Assembly: GCF_024806835.1 (NCBI RefSeq)
Contig: NZ_JANTYU010000005.1
Coordinates: 1 to 64,000 of the forward strand
Length of the DNA stretch: 64,000 nt
Reading direction: 5' to 3'
From: Xanthomonas sp. 3793
GTDB lineage: Bacteria > Pseudomonadota > Gammaproteobacteria > Xanthomonadales > Xanthomonadaceae
Part shown: positions 29,901 to 38,329 of the stretch, in pieces
How the letters are laid out: every line of letters begins with the position of its first letter
How positions within the stretch are numbered: the first letter of the stretch is position 1
Position numbers and translations under genes: made by a program
The notes under the pieces: model-generated
The model's input: the letters and a program-made list of their open reading frames with translations, nothing else
What the model was told of the DNA's origin: nothing
The model's database searches: none

Positions 29901-30945
29901 CGGCCAGGCGGGCGAACTTCTGGTCGATGCCGAACATGCCGATGTCGCGGCGTACGTCCTCGAAGCGATATTGCTGATGCCGCAAGGCATGCCTGACTAC
30001 CGACGCGACCTGCCCAAACAACGCATGGATCGGCTGCTGCGGGTCCATCTTCAGGCGCAGCGAGATCACATTGGCCACCAACCCGGCAGTCTGGCGGTAG
30101 CGCGCATTGATGCGGCCGGTCACCGGCATCGCCAGCACCAGATCTCCCGCACCGGTGCAGCGGTAGTAATAGGCGGCGATCAGCGAGATCAGCATCTGCG
30201 GCAGGCTGGCGCCGTAGTCCTTGCCCATCGCACGCAGGCGCACCACCTGCTGCGGCGAAAACTGCCCGGTGCCGCGCAACAGCCCGGTGGACAGATGATT
30301 GCCCGGGCGTGCCAGGGTTGCCGGTGGCGGCAGATCGGCCAGCTGCTGCATCCAGTAATCGCGATCGCGCTGGAAGCGGTCGGAGGCGCGATACTGCTGC
30401 TCCATCTCCACCAGCGACAGCGCACTGCCGTAGTGCGCAGGTTCCGGCTCCACGCCTGCGGCGTACGCGTTGTACAGCACCGACATGCGCTGCATCATGA
30501 TCGATGCGCAATAACCGTCCATCACCAGATGGCTGACGCACTGCACCCACATATGGTGGTCTTCGCCGAGCCGGAACACCGCGCAATGCCACAGCGGCCC
30601 ATGCTCCAGGTTTTCCGGCTGGCGGATCTGTTCGTCCACCCAGTGCTCGGCGGCATTGCGCGGTGCGGGATCTTCGCTGACGTTGAGGTAGGGAACCGGC
30701 GCCGTGTACTCGGGCAGGATCACCTGCCGCGGCACGCCGTCGTGCTCCACGATGCACAGCCGCAGCGTGTCGAACTCGCGCGCCAGCTGCAACGTGGCGC
30801 GGATCAATAGCGCAGGGTCCAGTGGACCGAACATCTCCAGTGCCTCGGACAACATCAAGGTGTTGTCGGTATGCAACTTGCTGGCCACCCACAGGCCGCG
30901 TTGCGCTCTGGTCAAGGGAAACAGCGGGGCGGCATCGGCGTGCAT
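26959..30945 (-). CDS. Single-module non-ribosomal peptide synthetase (C-A-PCP-TE)
   Basis: The 1328 residues form one complete module. The condensation domain (about 8-430) has SHLVMDG where HHxxxDG is usual: the first His is Ser, the catalytic second His is kept. The adenylation domain (about 455-940) has LYTSGSTGTPKG, QLYGPTETT and TANGKLDRR. A carrier domain (DNFFELGGDSLRAAE) and a thioesterase (GWSLGGLIAHA, terminal His) follow. The binding pocket reads by eye as D-I-L-S-L-G-L-I-W-K, near codes I recall for glycine; this is weak. The C-A-T-TE plan resembles EntF. GGAAG precedes the ATG by 6 bases. The gene is followed, overlapping, by a glycosyltransferase. Confidence 0.93.
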   Translation of the reverse strand: MHADAAPLFPLTRAQRGLWVASKLHTDNTLMLSEALEMFGPLDPALLIRATLQLAREFDTLRLCIVEHDGVPRQVILPEYTAPVPYLNVSEDPAPRNAAEHWVDEQIRQPENLEHGPLWHCAVFRLGEDHHMWVQCVSHLVMDGYCASIMMQRMSVLYNAYAAGVEPEPAHYGSALSLVEMEQQYRASDRFQRDRDYWMQQLADLPPPATLARPGNHLSTGLLRGTGQFSPQQVVRLRAMGKDYGASLPQMLISLIAAYYYRCTGAGDLVLAMPVTGRINARYRQTAGLVANVISLRLKMDPQQPIHALFGQVASVVRHALRHQQYRFEDVRRDIGMFGIDQKFARLAVNIEAFDYALRFGEAYAIPHNLCNGPADDLTIFCYERGDGAALRFDLDANPALYDSDELAEHCRRLTHLADAVLANPECALGEVDVLGEQERHRLLHTWNHTAATLPEPATLLHGMLQRAEIMPAAVVVQYENRTLDYATLCELASRIAAQWVADGVRPGDVVAVALPRSEHLLVALLAIMWSGAAYLPLDPESPAARNRQMLNDSGAIALVCEPALCERYLLGGMVWLDPRPAQLPAAIPPRATPDGTAYVLYTSGSTGTPKGVEISHRNLFNFLHAMEHELALRPRDRVLAVTTITFDIAGLELYLPLLVGARVVIAPAGISHDPRSLSRLIVYEQISLVQATPSLWRILLANQDLALDRIHALVGGEALVPELATQLLSRVGRLTQLYGPTETTIWSTIMPLQLTDAAAPPIGRPLLNTRVYVLDAQRQPLPTGAIGELYIGGAGVAKGYRGKRQLTSERFLRDPFADDGSTMYRTGDRVRQRRDGLLEFIGRADAQLKIRGHRVEPAEIENALLLHAQVAQVAVVAHNDGDNAVQLLAYVVGKHGNTPSSELLRAHLQQRLPASMIPSLWMPLPALPLTANGKLDRRALPAPGALPKRAHVAPRDALEHQLAALLQEVLGIEVVGVDDNFFELGGDSLRAAEMAARFPQLFGVELPLGALFHAPTIAGLSEVIKRSAQVPNDPLSVLLPMRAGSAGVTPLFCIHPVIGLGWSYLTLLGQLDPQWPVYALQSPALSDPQHRPESIEAIARDYLARLRSVQPHGPYRLMGWSLGGLIAHAMAAELHDLGEQVELLAMLDSYPHLEQAAALPEAENVRASVHALGLTLAHDQPMPTTVAQLASLLCDHYGLTTLPAVQQLLKQRPTLLDDLGAVTQHHLHLARRHRPRTLNQDVLFVEASVRMSSGGDEAQWVDYRPQAWRPYVRTLHLHALDSDHHSMLSAAHSATLCALLHQATAQVPQRDASIASASANDGVAEYA

Positions 30946-31436
30946 TGCAAGCTTCCTTTTGTGTGGCGCGCGGTCGCCCGGAGCGCCCTGGCCGCATTGC
31001 GGTCAAAGTGACGCCGGATCAGCACCTGGTAATGAAACGCAAGATAGAAAACACCATCGACTGCCGGCAGATGCCGGCAATACACAGTGGAAACGCACAA
31101 TGGACAGGCAACTACGAGGCGACAGGCACGATCGAAACCCCGATGTGCAGATGTCTGATTGGAGCAACTTGCATCCCGACAAGTTAAACAGACACTAACA
31201 ATTCGTCTTCGGACAGAACCGTGCAAAAATCACGAATTGCGCGTGAGGTGCAAAATTTTTTTACTGAAGTGTGATTTCAACTAGTGTTCTGGGTGCATAG
31301 CTGCAGGCAAACGCAATGCCACACCGATGCGCATTGCAAGAAAAGCACCTGGAATGCAGCATCAAATGCACAACGCTCTGCGCCGGACAGCGAACAGACG
31401 CTGCGCTTATCGGGTTACTCGTAGCGAGCAGCGCGC

Positions 31437-31499
31437 ATAAGACCAGTGCGCGCGCCAGCGTTGATACGGCTGTATTTCTAGCCAATCACTGCGTAAAAC
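31437..31499 (+). repeat. Imperfect 63-bp direct repeat, copy 1
   Basis: Starts ATAAGACCAGTGCGC and contains GCGTTGAT and AATCACTGC. It aligns without gaps to 31613-31675 at an offset of 176 bases, with about three quarters of positions identical by eye. Confidence 0.55.
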
Positions 31500-31612
31500 G
31501 GCGGGCATTTGGCAACATGCGCCATCTGCAACCACAGCGCATGGGATGTCGATTTCCTGAGCGCATTAATGGATAAGAAGCGGCGCCCGCCCCGCTTCGA
31601 CGATCGCCACGT

Positions 31613-31675
31613 ATAAGACCAGTGCGCATGCAGGCGTTGATGCGCCTGCGTCGTGTGCAAATCACTGCACGAAAC
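31613..31675 (+). repeat. Imperfect 63-bp direct repeat, copy 2
   Basis: Second copy of the segment at 31437-31499, sharing the first 15 bases exactly, as well as the GCGTTGAT and AATCACTGC blocks. Tandem duplication of a regulatory segment or of a decayed gene piece could explain it. Confidence 0.55.
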
Positions 31676-32034
31676 ACGCTGTTTTCTGCAGCAACCTCGC
31701 CGGTGGTCGCACGATCACCCAAGCGTCGCCTGCGTGTCATCGGCATGAAGCGTCGCTGGGTTTCGCTGCTGGTGCTGGTGCTGCGACGCTGCGCAGACCG
31801 CAGTGCATGGTGTAGCTGAGCCCGCCTGACACGCGACCCCAAGCCGCGCCATCAAGACGCCACCGTGCGATGAAGATCGCGTGCGACGTGGCGGATGCCG
31901 GTCGCCGCACTGCGCCGTTGGGCAATGCGGCGAGCCAGTGCCCCGCGCGGGCTTCCACACCTGCAGCGCACGAAGCGGATTGCTCGATGACAAGGATCAA
32001 CGCGCTGCGGGGCAGGCCCGCAGCGCGCGATGCA

Positions 32035-33921
32035 TCAGCCCAACGGCTCGTCGGACAGATAGGTATAGCCGGTCAGGCCGGCCTCCAGCGCGTCGTGCAG
32101 CTCCTGCGCGCGCTCGGGCGACAGTTGCGCTGCGGCGATGCGTTCGGCATAGGTCGCGCGCAGCGTGTCCAGCTGGTAGCCCACGTAGTCCAGCATCACA
32201 TCGGTGGTATCGCCACGGCGCTGCTGCGCGATGCGATAGCCCTCGCCGTCCACGGCAACTTCCACCGCATCGGTATCGCCGAATAGGTTATGGATATCGC
32301 CAAGGATTTCCTGGTAGGCGCCGACCAGGAAAAAGCCGATGCGGTAGCTCTCGCCTGGATTCAACGTGTGCAGCGGCATCGAACTGTCCAGGCTTTCGTT
32401 CTCGACGTAGGTCTTGACCATGCCGTCGGAGTCGCAGGTCATGTCGGCGATGATGCCGCGCCGCTGCGGGGCTTCGTTCAGGCGCTCGATCGGCACGATC
32501 GGGAACACCTGATCGATCGCCCACACATCCGGGATCGACTCGAACACGCTGAAGTTGACGAAGTACTTGTCCACCAGCCGCTCGTTGAGCTCGTCCAGCA
32601 CCGGGCGGTGGCTCTTTTCGTCGAAGCTCAGGCGTGCACGCACGCCGTGCGCGATCGCATAGAACAGGTCGTCGATGCGTGCGCGGTGGGTCAGGTCGAT
32701 CTGGCCCAGTGCGTACGCACTCAGGCCTTCGGCATGGAAGTGCTGGGCTTCCTGGAACAATTCCACCGCCGGGCGGACATCGAGCTCGTCGTGGATCTCG
32801 CGCAGGTGGCGGATCGCTGCCGGCTCGTCGTCGTGCGCGTCCGGCACGCGGCCTTCCGGCGCCTGCTCCACCTCGGACACGTTGGCGATCAGCACCGCAT
32901 GGTGGGCGGTCATCGCGCGGCCGCATTCGGTGACGATGCGCGGCGGGGTCAGGCCGTGTTCTTCGCAGGCGCTGGCCAACGGCTGCACGATGTTGCTGGC
33001 GTAGGAATGCAGGCCGTAGTTGATCGAGCAATAGCTGCGCGAGCGCGTGCCTTCGTAATCGATGCCCAGGCCGCCGCCGACGTCCACGTGGCTGATCTTC
33101 GCGCCCAGCCGCGACAACTCCACGAAATAGCGCGTGGCCTCGCGCATGCCGTTGGCGATGTCGCGCACATTGGAGATCTGCGAGCCCATGTGGAAATGCA
33201 GCAGCTTCAGGCTGTCGGCGTACTCGGTGTCGCGCAGCGTCTTCCACAGGTCCAGCACCTGACGCGGCGACAGCCCGAACTTGGCCTTGTCGCCACCGCT
33301 GTTCTGCCACTTGCCCGCGCCCAGCGAGGCCAGGCGCATGCGCACGCCCAGACCCGGCTTGACGTCCAGCGCGCGCGCCTCTTCCAGCACCAGCTTCAGC
33401 TCGGAGGGCTTTTCGATGACGATGAAGGTCTGCAGGCCGAGCTTGCGGCCGATCAGCGCCAGGCGGATGTATTCGCGGTCCTTGTAGCCATTGCAGACGA
33501 TCAGTCCGCCCGGACGCGACAGCGCCAGCACTGCCATCAGCTCCGGCTTGCTGCCCGCTTCCAGGCCGAAGCCCTCGCCATGGTGGCTGGCCAGCGTGCC
33601 GGCCACGCCGCGGTGCTGGTTGACCTTGATCGGGTACACCGCGGTATAGCCGCCGGCGTAATCCCACTCGGACTGCGCCTGCACGAACGCGGCCTGCAGC
33701 TTGCCCAGGCGCTGGCCGAGGATGTCGGGGAAACGCACCAGCAGCGGCAGCTTGGCGCCGGCCGCACGCGCGGCATCCACCACCTCCGGCAAGGACACCG
33801 ACGGGCCGTCGACGGTGGGGGTGACCACCACGTGGCCGGCGGCGTTCACATCGAAATACCCATCGGCCCAATGCGGGATCGAGTAGGTCTTGCGGGCTTG
33901 GTCGAGGGACCAATCGCTCAT
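32035..33921 (-). CDS. speA: Biosynthetic arginine decarboxylase
   Basis: PLP enzyme making agmatine from arginine, first step of a polyamine route. The 628-residue protein has the fold-III PLP barrel with YPIKVNQHRGVAGTL (PLP lysine) and GLEAGSKPELMAVLAL. HVDVGGGLGIDYEGTRS (phosphate loop) and the C-terminal ITCDSDG-type stretch (IADMTCDSDGMVKTY) are also present. Length agrees with SpeA. Start ATG 33921 (MSDWSLDQARKTYSIPHW) fits the family. It is divergent from speE, pairing two polyamine genes. Confidence 0.96.
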   Translation of the reverse strand: MSDWSLDQARKTYSIPHWADGYFDVNAAGHVVVTPTVDGPSVSLPEVVDAARAAGAKLPLLVRFPDILGQRLGKLQAAFVQAQSEWDYAGGYTAVYPIKVNQHRGVAGTLASHHGEGFGLEAGSKPELMAVLALSRPGGLIVCNGYKDREYIRLALIGRKLGLQTFIVIEKPSELKLVLEEARALDVKPGLGVRMRLASLGAGKWQNSGGDKAKFGLSPRQVLDLWKTLRDTEYADSLKLLHFHMGSQISNVRDIANGMREATRYFVELSRLGAKISHVDVGGGLGIDYEGTRSRSYCSINYGLHSYASNIVQPLASACEEHGLTPPRIVTECGRAMTAHHAVLIANVSEVEQAPEGRVPDAHDDEPAAIRHLREIHDELDVRPAVELFQEAQHFHAEGLSAYALGQIDLTHRARIDDLFYAIAHGVRARLSFDEKSHRPVLDELNERLVDKYFVNFSVFESIPDVWAIDQVFPIVPIERLNEAPQRRGIIADMTCDSDGMVKTYVENESLDSSMPLHTLNPGESYRIGFFLVGAYQEILGDIHNLFGDTDAVEVAVDGEGYRIAQQRRGDTTDVMLDYVGYQLDTLRATYAERIAAAQLSPERAQELHDALEAGLTGYTYLSDEPLG

Positions 33922-34080
33922 TTCGTTGTCTCGGCTGGGGCAAAAAGGGCGTGAAGTGTAACGCCTGGCACGCGCAGGGTCCGTTACAATCCGCGCCGAC
34001 TTCACGCCCTGCTCCTGGTCGGAGCGGGGCCGAGCAAGGGTCAGCCGCCACGCAGTCCGACTGCATGAGGCTGCGCCCGA

Positions 34081-34125
34081 CCCTCATCCGGCGCCACGCG
34101 CCACCTTCTCCCGCAGGGAGAAGGA
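34081..34125. repeat. Short dispersed-type intergenic repeat with hairpin
   Basis: The segment holds CCTTCTCCC-GCA-GGGAGAAGG, a perfect 9-bp stem, preceded by CCCTCATCCGGCGCCACGCG. Sequences of this look are widely scattered between genes in pseudomonad and xanthomonad genomes. Here it lies in the 5' leader of speE, 34 bases before the ATG. Confidence 0.5.
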
Positions 34126-34158
34126 ACAGCCCGCTTCTTCCAGAATTAGGACGTCCGC

Positions 34159-35016
34159 ATGAGCACCAACGACAACTGGTACATCGAACACTTCCAGCCC
34201 ACCGGCTCGGCGATCGGCTTCCGCATCAGTGGCAAGCTGGACGAGGTGCAGTCCCCGTTCCAGAAGATCGAGATCTACCAGACCACCGACTGGGGCAAGC
34301 TGATGCTGATCGATGGCGCGGTGATGCTGACCAGCCGCGACAATTTCTTCTATCACGAGATGATCAGCCATCCGGCGCTGTTCACCCACGCCGCGCCCAA
34401 GCGGGTGGTGATCATCGGCGGCGGCGACTGCGGCACGCTACGCGAGGTGCTCAAGCATCCGGGCGTGGAAAGCGCCACCCAGTGCGATATCGACGAGCAG
34501 GTCACCCGCATGTCGGAGAAGTACTTCCCCGAGCTGTGCGATTCCAACCACGACGCGCGCGCCGAGCTGCTGTTCGACGACGGCGTGGCCTACATGGCCA
34601 ACTGCCCGGCCGGCAGCGTGGACATCGTGATCGTCGACTCCACCGACCCGGTGGGCCCGGCCGAGGGCCTGTTCAACAAGGCCTTCTACGAGAGCTGCTT
34701 CAAGGCGCTGAAGGACGACGGCATCCTGGTGCAGCAGTCCGAATCGCCGCTGGCACTGCTGGCGCTGATCAACGAAATGCGCACCGAAATGGGCAAGGCC
34801 GGCTTCCAGTCGTTCAAGACCCTGCCGTTCCCGCAGCCGTGCTACCCCACCGGCTGGTGGAGCGTGACCATGGCCAGCAAGCAGGCCAACGCCGACTTCG
34901 CCTTCCGCCAGGACGCCGCGCAAGCCAAGGGCTTCGAGACGCTGTACTACACCGCGCACCTGCATACCGGCGTGCTGGTTGCCCCGCCGTTTGTGGCCAA
35001 GGCGCTGGGCGAGTAA
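34159..35016 (+). CDS. speE: Spermidine synthase
   Basis: Transfers aminopropyl from decarboxylated SAM to putrescine. The 285-residue enzyme has YQTTDWGKLMLIDGAVMLTSRDNFFYHEM, VVIIGGGDCGTLREVLKHP (SAM loop), DIVIVDSTDPVGPAEGLF (catalytic Asp region) and YPTGWWSVTMASK near the end. Length and order are typical. It is divergent from speA with 237 bases between them. Confidence 0.96.
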   Translation: MSTNDNWYIEHFQPTGSAIGFRISGKLDEVQSPFQKIEIYQTTDWGKLMLIDGAVMLTSRDNFFYHEMISHPALFTHAAPKRVVIIGGGDCGTLREVLKHPGVESATQCDIDEQVTRMSEKYFPELCDSNHDARAELLFDDGVAYMANCPAGSVDIVIVDSTDPVGPAEGLFNKAFYESCFKALKDDGILVQQSESPLALLALINEMRTEMGKAGFQSFKTLPFPQPCYPTGWWSVTMASKQANADFAFRQDAAQAKGFETLYYTAHLHTGVLVAPPFVAKALGE

Positions 35017-35428
35017 GACTGCCAGCGGCACCAAGGTGAACGCTCGTCAGATGGGCATGGCAGGCGGAGCAGCCGCCATGTCCATGCGGCAAACAGAGAA
35101 GCGGCAAGCGAAGCTGCGTCCGCCCGCCTGACGACCACGTGCCGGTTTTGACTGCCGTAGCTTGGCACCCCACGACCGGCGCAGCGGTCTGCGCGCCGGC
35201 TGCGGCAAGCGCAGAGCACGCAGAGTGCCGCCTGAAGTGACTTCCCGAACCCACGCATGCACCGCTTGGCGCGGCCGGTGCTCGGAATCGGCATGCACCA
35301 CGCTTTACGCTCCGGTTCTCGGCGCACCGTCCGCACGGCTTACGATTGCTCGCTAGGTTTCGTCAGGCATTCCTGGGTCCGCGCAATCCCCGCCAGCTGA
35401 CGACTACCTGCTGCATCTGCCAGCAGCC
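35017..35428. other. Intergenic region after speE, no gene seen
   Basis: About 410 bases between convergent genes. Frames are open on the minus strand but look like random GC-rich sequence. No clear intrinsic terminator was found. Confidence 0.4.
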
Positions 35429-36040
35429 TTACAGCCGTGCCAATACCTCGGCCTTTTTGGCATCGAATTCTTCCTGCGTGACCAAACCCGCATCCAATAG
35501 CTGCTTGAGCTTGCTCAGCACCTGCATCGGATCATCGGTGACGGCCACCGCGATCGGCGGGGCCGACGGCACCGTACCCGGCCCCGCAGGAGCGTGCACC
35601 ACCACACCGCCGGCAGAGGCGCGCAACTTGTCGAATTCCAGCTGCTGGCGTTTTTCGTAGGCCGATTCTTCCACCTGCTGCGCATAGGCATACACGCGCC
35701 GCGCCTGCTTTTTGGGCAGGCTATCGATGGATGCATACGCACCCTGCGTGGTGCGGCACATGATGGTGGCACCGAGCATCTGTTCGCTCATGTGCACATC
35801 GAGCACCTCGCGCCAGGGGAAATCGCGAAACGTCATGCCGAACAGTTTCGGGGAGACCACGATGAACCTGCGGTTGGTCAGCACCACCGCGTCCGGCGAC
35901 AGGTTCATCACCATCTTCTTCTGCACGGCGATGTACTCGACCTGCTCGTCGCGAGTCAGCAACTCGGTGACCTTGGGCAGGATCTTGCCCACTGCCGTCG
36001 GGTCCTGCTCGTCTGTCAAAAACTGCGCCATTGCGTCCAT
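35429..36040 (-). CDS. PH-like plus SHOCT-domain protein
   Basis: A 203-residue soluble protein. Residues about 20-120 resemble bacterial PH domains (VVLTNRRFIVVSPKLFGMTFRDFPWREVLDVHM). A flexible Pro/Val linker follows. The last 35 residues are a SHOCT-type short C-terminal domain (DPMQVLSKLKQLLDAGLVTQEEFDAKKAEVLARL). Such proteins are widespread, and SHOCT is thought to mediate oligomerisation. Function unknown. Start may be M1 or the Met three codons later. Confidence 0.85.
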   Translation of the reverse strand: MDAMAQFLTDEQDPTAVGKILPKVTELLTRDEQVEYIAVQKKMVMNLSPDAVVLTNRRFIVVSPKLFGMTFRDFPWREVLDVHMSEQMLGATIMCRTTQGAYASIDSLPKKQARRVYAYAQQVEESAYEKRQQLEFDKLRASAGGVVVHAPAGPGTVPSAPPIAVAVTDDPMQVLSKLKQLLDAGLVTQEEFDAKKAEVLARL

Positions 36041-36181
36041 CTGCTCTCACCATCGGCTGATCACCGCGTCGCGCACGACACTACAGCAAGCTGCATGGAC
36101 ACCTGCGCAACGCAAGCCGCCCCGGTGGGCGCAGTGGCCACGCGTGCCCAGACGATGCCACTGGAATGCGTCGCCTCAACG

Positions 36182-36213
36182 CAGACGGGCGGACGTTGCC
36201 GTCCGCCCGTCTG
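36182..36213. terminator. Perfect 14-bp hairpin after the outer-membrane protein gene
   Basis: CAGACGGGCGGACG-TTGC-CGTCCGCCCGTCTG lies 17 bases beyond the stop of the minus-strand gene ending at 36230. The stem is perfect and very GC-rich but no U-run follows on either strand, so it could be a Rho-assisted terminator or an mRNA 3' guard. Confidence 0.5.
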
Positions 36214-36229
36214 AGAACAACCACTTCAA

Positions 36230-37045
36230 TCAGAAGCGGACTTCAGCGCCGATGTTGACAACGTCGGCGCGATTGACGGTGATGTCTTCGTCGCTGTAGT
36301 CGTCAGCGTAGAGGTAGCGCGTGTACTGCGCACTCAAACTGAAATGTCGGCCGAGATCTACGCCCAAACCTGCGCCCAGGTAAGCGCCATAGAAGCGTTC
36401 TCCGTCGTAACCCACGGACTCTCCGCCCCAATAGCCCAAGCGAACCGAAGCAAATACTGGACTATCGCCAAAATTGAACCGCGCATTGCCTCCCAGGCCA
36501 CCGAAACGTGCGGAGGGAGCAAAAGCATCGTCGGTTCTTACGCGCTCAAGATGTCCCGCGAAGGCCTCGATTCCCACCAACGTGACTGGGCCAGCACGCC
36601 AGCGATAGCCCACAGTAGCGCCGAGCATGTCCTGCTTGGTGCCCTCAAACACTTCAGCTTTGCCGCCTTGTACGCCAAGGAACATGCCGCTCTTGAGGCG
36701 TTGATCTTCTTCGTGCGGTATTGGCGGCACATATGCCGGCGCAGGCGGCGCATCTACCGCGGGCGTCTGCGCCGTGACGGTGGCAAATCCGCCGGTCTGG
36801 TCGACCACACTCGCGCTTCCGCTTCCACCGACGGCGGTGGGCGCGCCGCCGCTGCCGGCTTGCGATGGACGCGACGGCGGCGCTGCCGGCGCAGGGGCCC
36901 CCTGCGTACCGGCCTGCGATTGCTTTTGCTGCTGACGGTAGCTGTCCCAGCCGCGCGACAACGATTGCGCCGAGGCCTGTGCCGTGACGCCAAGCGCCGT
37001 GCAGGCCAACAGCAGTGTTGCAGTCCTTTTCATCGCATTCCCCAT
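36230..37045 (-). CDS. Outer-membrane beta-barrel protein
   Basis: A 271-residue protein with a signal peptide (MKRTATLLLACTALGVTAQASAQ) and a Pro/Ala/Gly-rich low-complexity stretch (about 35-95). The C-terminal barrel of about 165 residues has alternating hydrophobic strands (MLGATVGYRWRAG, YLGAGLGVDLGRHFSLSAQYTRYLYADDY) and ends in the typical C-terminal Phe. GGAGGA precedes ATG 37045. It resembles small OmpW/OmpX-like or OMP_b-brl porin-like proteins. Ligand or role unknown. Confidence 0.85.
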   Translation of the reverse strand: MGNAMKRTATLLLACTALGVTAQASAQSLSRGWDSYRQQQKQSQAGTQGAPAPAAPPSRPSQAGSGGAPTAVGGSGSASVVDQTGGFATVTAQTPAVDAPPAPAYVPPIPHEEDQRLKSGMFLGVQGGKAEVFEGTKQDMLGATVGYRWRAGPVTLVGIEAFAGHLERVRTDDAFAPSARFGGLGGNARFNFGDSPVFASVRLGYWGGESVGYDGERFYGAYLGAGLGVDLGRHFSLSAQYTRYLYADDYSDEDITVNRADVVNIGAEVRF

Positions 37046-37645
37046 GAGTGGTCCTCCATCGTTCCCGCATCCGTGCGCGCGCAGGCGAACCCGACGGCGT
37101 CTGGAAGTGGCGCAGTTGCCGTCATCTCTTCGGGAGCGTCCCCGCATCACCGCAATGCCCAAGGCACCGACCGTGGCACACCGACGTGGATGTGCGCGAC
37201 GCGCGTGTGATGCAGCCCCCTGACCGCAGCGCGCACAGTGTCTGGAGTCTCATTGACTGTCAAGAAGCGGCGCGACGCGTATCCGACCGCACGCAGCCGC
37301 AAGCGGCTTCGACATGTGCCGCACCCCCGCCGATCCACCGCGAGCCGATCGCCAGCTTCGGCCCCGGTCGGGCGAGATCGCACCGCGGCCGTGGTGCCGC
37401 GTGCGGCCGCCCAGCGCACCGGCACAGTGCTCCCGCATGGCCTCTTCCCCGGTAATTTCGCAAGGCCCGAGCGCTTCAACCGACTGAATTGAAAGGCTGT
37501 TCCATGTCCGGAACATTACATTTGTTAAACAAATGTAATTTCAATACTCGCAAGTTCTAAAATTGAGCGATCCCGATCCATCGTGATCCCCATGGACCTG
37601 CGTCCCGCGTGACACCTCCGCGCCGCCAGGGTCTGGAGAACTGTC
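37046..37645. other. Control region between the divergent barrel and kinase genes
   Basis: About 600 bases without a convincing gene. The right half carries a 25-base palindrome at 37515-37539 and a smaller TGTTCC / GGAACA inverted repeat at 37498-37515. TAAAAT at 37558-37563 is a possible -10 box for the downstream kinase gene. Confidence 0.45.
37515..37539. promoter_or_regulatory. 25-base A/T-rich palindrome, probable operator
   Basis: Arms ATTACATTTGTT and AACAAATGTAAT are perfect 12-bp inverted repeats around a single A. It sits 107 bases before the kinase ATG in otherwise GC-rich DNA, just upstream of a possible -10 box. The symmetry and lack of a T-run favour a dimeric repressor site over a terminator. 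Confidence 0.6.
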
Positions 37646-38302
37646 ATGCATTACCAACCGCTGGCTGTGTCCAGCCTGCAGGTCGTCACTCCCGTTCTGC
37701 TCAAGCAGGGCACGCGGCTGCTCGAACCCGACGTCTACCGCACCCATCTGGACGGGCAGCTGGCCGTGGTCAAGGACTACGGCCGGTATCGCCGCACGCT
37801 GCTGGCACCGATCGCACGGCTGATGGTCCGCCATGAGGCGCGCATGCTGAGCCGCTTGCACGGCTGGCGGCATGCCCCGGCCCTGCTCGGCACGTTGGGC
37901 GGTCTGGCGCTGGGCATGGAGTTCATCCCGGGCGACACGCTCAGCGCCAGTGCGGTGGTGGGCCAGGAAGTCTTTCAACAGTTGCAGCAGGCGCTGCGTC
38001 GCCTGCATGCCTTCGGCATCACCCATAACGATCTGCACGGCACCAACGTGGTGGTCAGTGCCGGGGTGCCGGTGTTGATCGATTTCACCTCGGCCTGGCG
38101 CTTCCCGCGCTGGCTGCGGCGTGGCACGTTGGCCCGCCAGCTGCAACGCAGCGACGTGGCCAATTTCCACAAGATGCGCCAGCGCCTGGCCGGTATCGCA
38201 CCCACCGCCGACGAGGCCGCGCGCAGCGCCGAGCCGGGCTGGGTGCGTGGCCTGCGCGGCGGCTGGAAGCGGCTCTATCGCCGTCTCAAACGCGGCGCGT
38301 GA
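37646..38302 (+). CDS. RIO/LPS-type small protein kinase
   Basis: A 218-residue kinase-like protein. The N-terminal lobe has VVKDYGRY (possible ATP-binding Lys). The catalytic loop is GITHNDLHGTNVVV, with Asp and Asn in the His-x-Asp pattern, and the metal motif is LIDFTSAW, with DFT in place of DFG. The C-terminus is basic (RGGWKRLYRRLKRGA), suggesting membrane contact. Comparable proteins phosphorylate LPS core or proteins. Substrate unknown. Preceded by a palindromic operator candidate. Confidence 0.82.
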   Translation: MHYQPLAVSSLQVVTPVLLKQGTRLLEPDVYRTHLDGQLAVVKDYGRYRRTLLAPIARLMVRHEARMLSRLHGWRHAPALLGTLGGLALGMEFIPGDTLSASAVVGQEVFQQLQQALRRLHAFGITHNDLHGTNVVVSAGVPVLIDFTSAWRFPRWLRRGTLARQLQRSDVANFHKMRQRLAGIAPTADEAARSAEPGWVRGLRGGWKRLYRRLKRGA

Positions 38303-38329
38303 CTCCCTCAAGAGCCAGTAGCGCCGTCG

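Larger units (their letters stand above)
30946..32034. other. Long gene-free region between the NRPS and speA genes
   Basis: About 1.1 kb with less GC bias than the neighbours and no gene-like frame. It holds the NRPS ribosome site, an A/T-rich tract at 31220-31265 with GTGCAAAA twice, and a duplicated 63-bp segment (31437-31499 and 31613-31675). It probably contains the NRPS control region. The A/T-rich part would suit an H-NS-type silencer, but that is inference. Confidence 0.5.

Noticed and set aside
35047..35301. Minus-strand frame after speE
   Set aside because: No ribosome site or family resemblance; residue composition is that of random GC-rich DNA.
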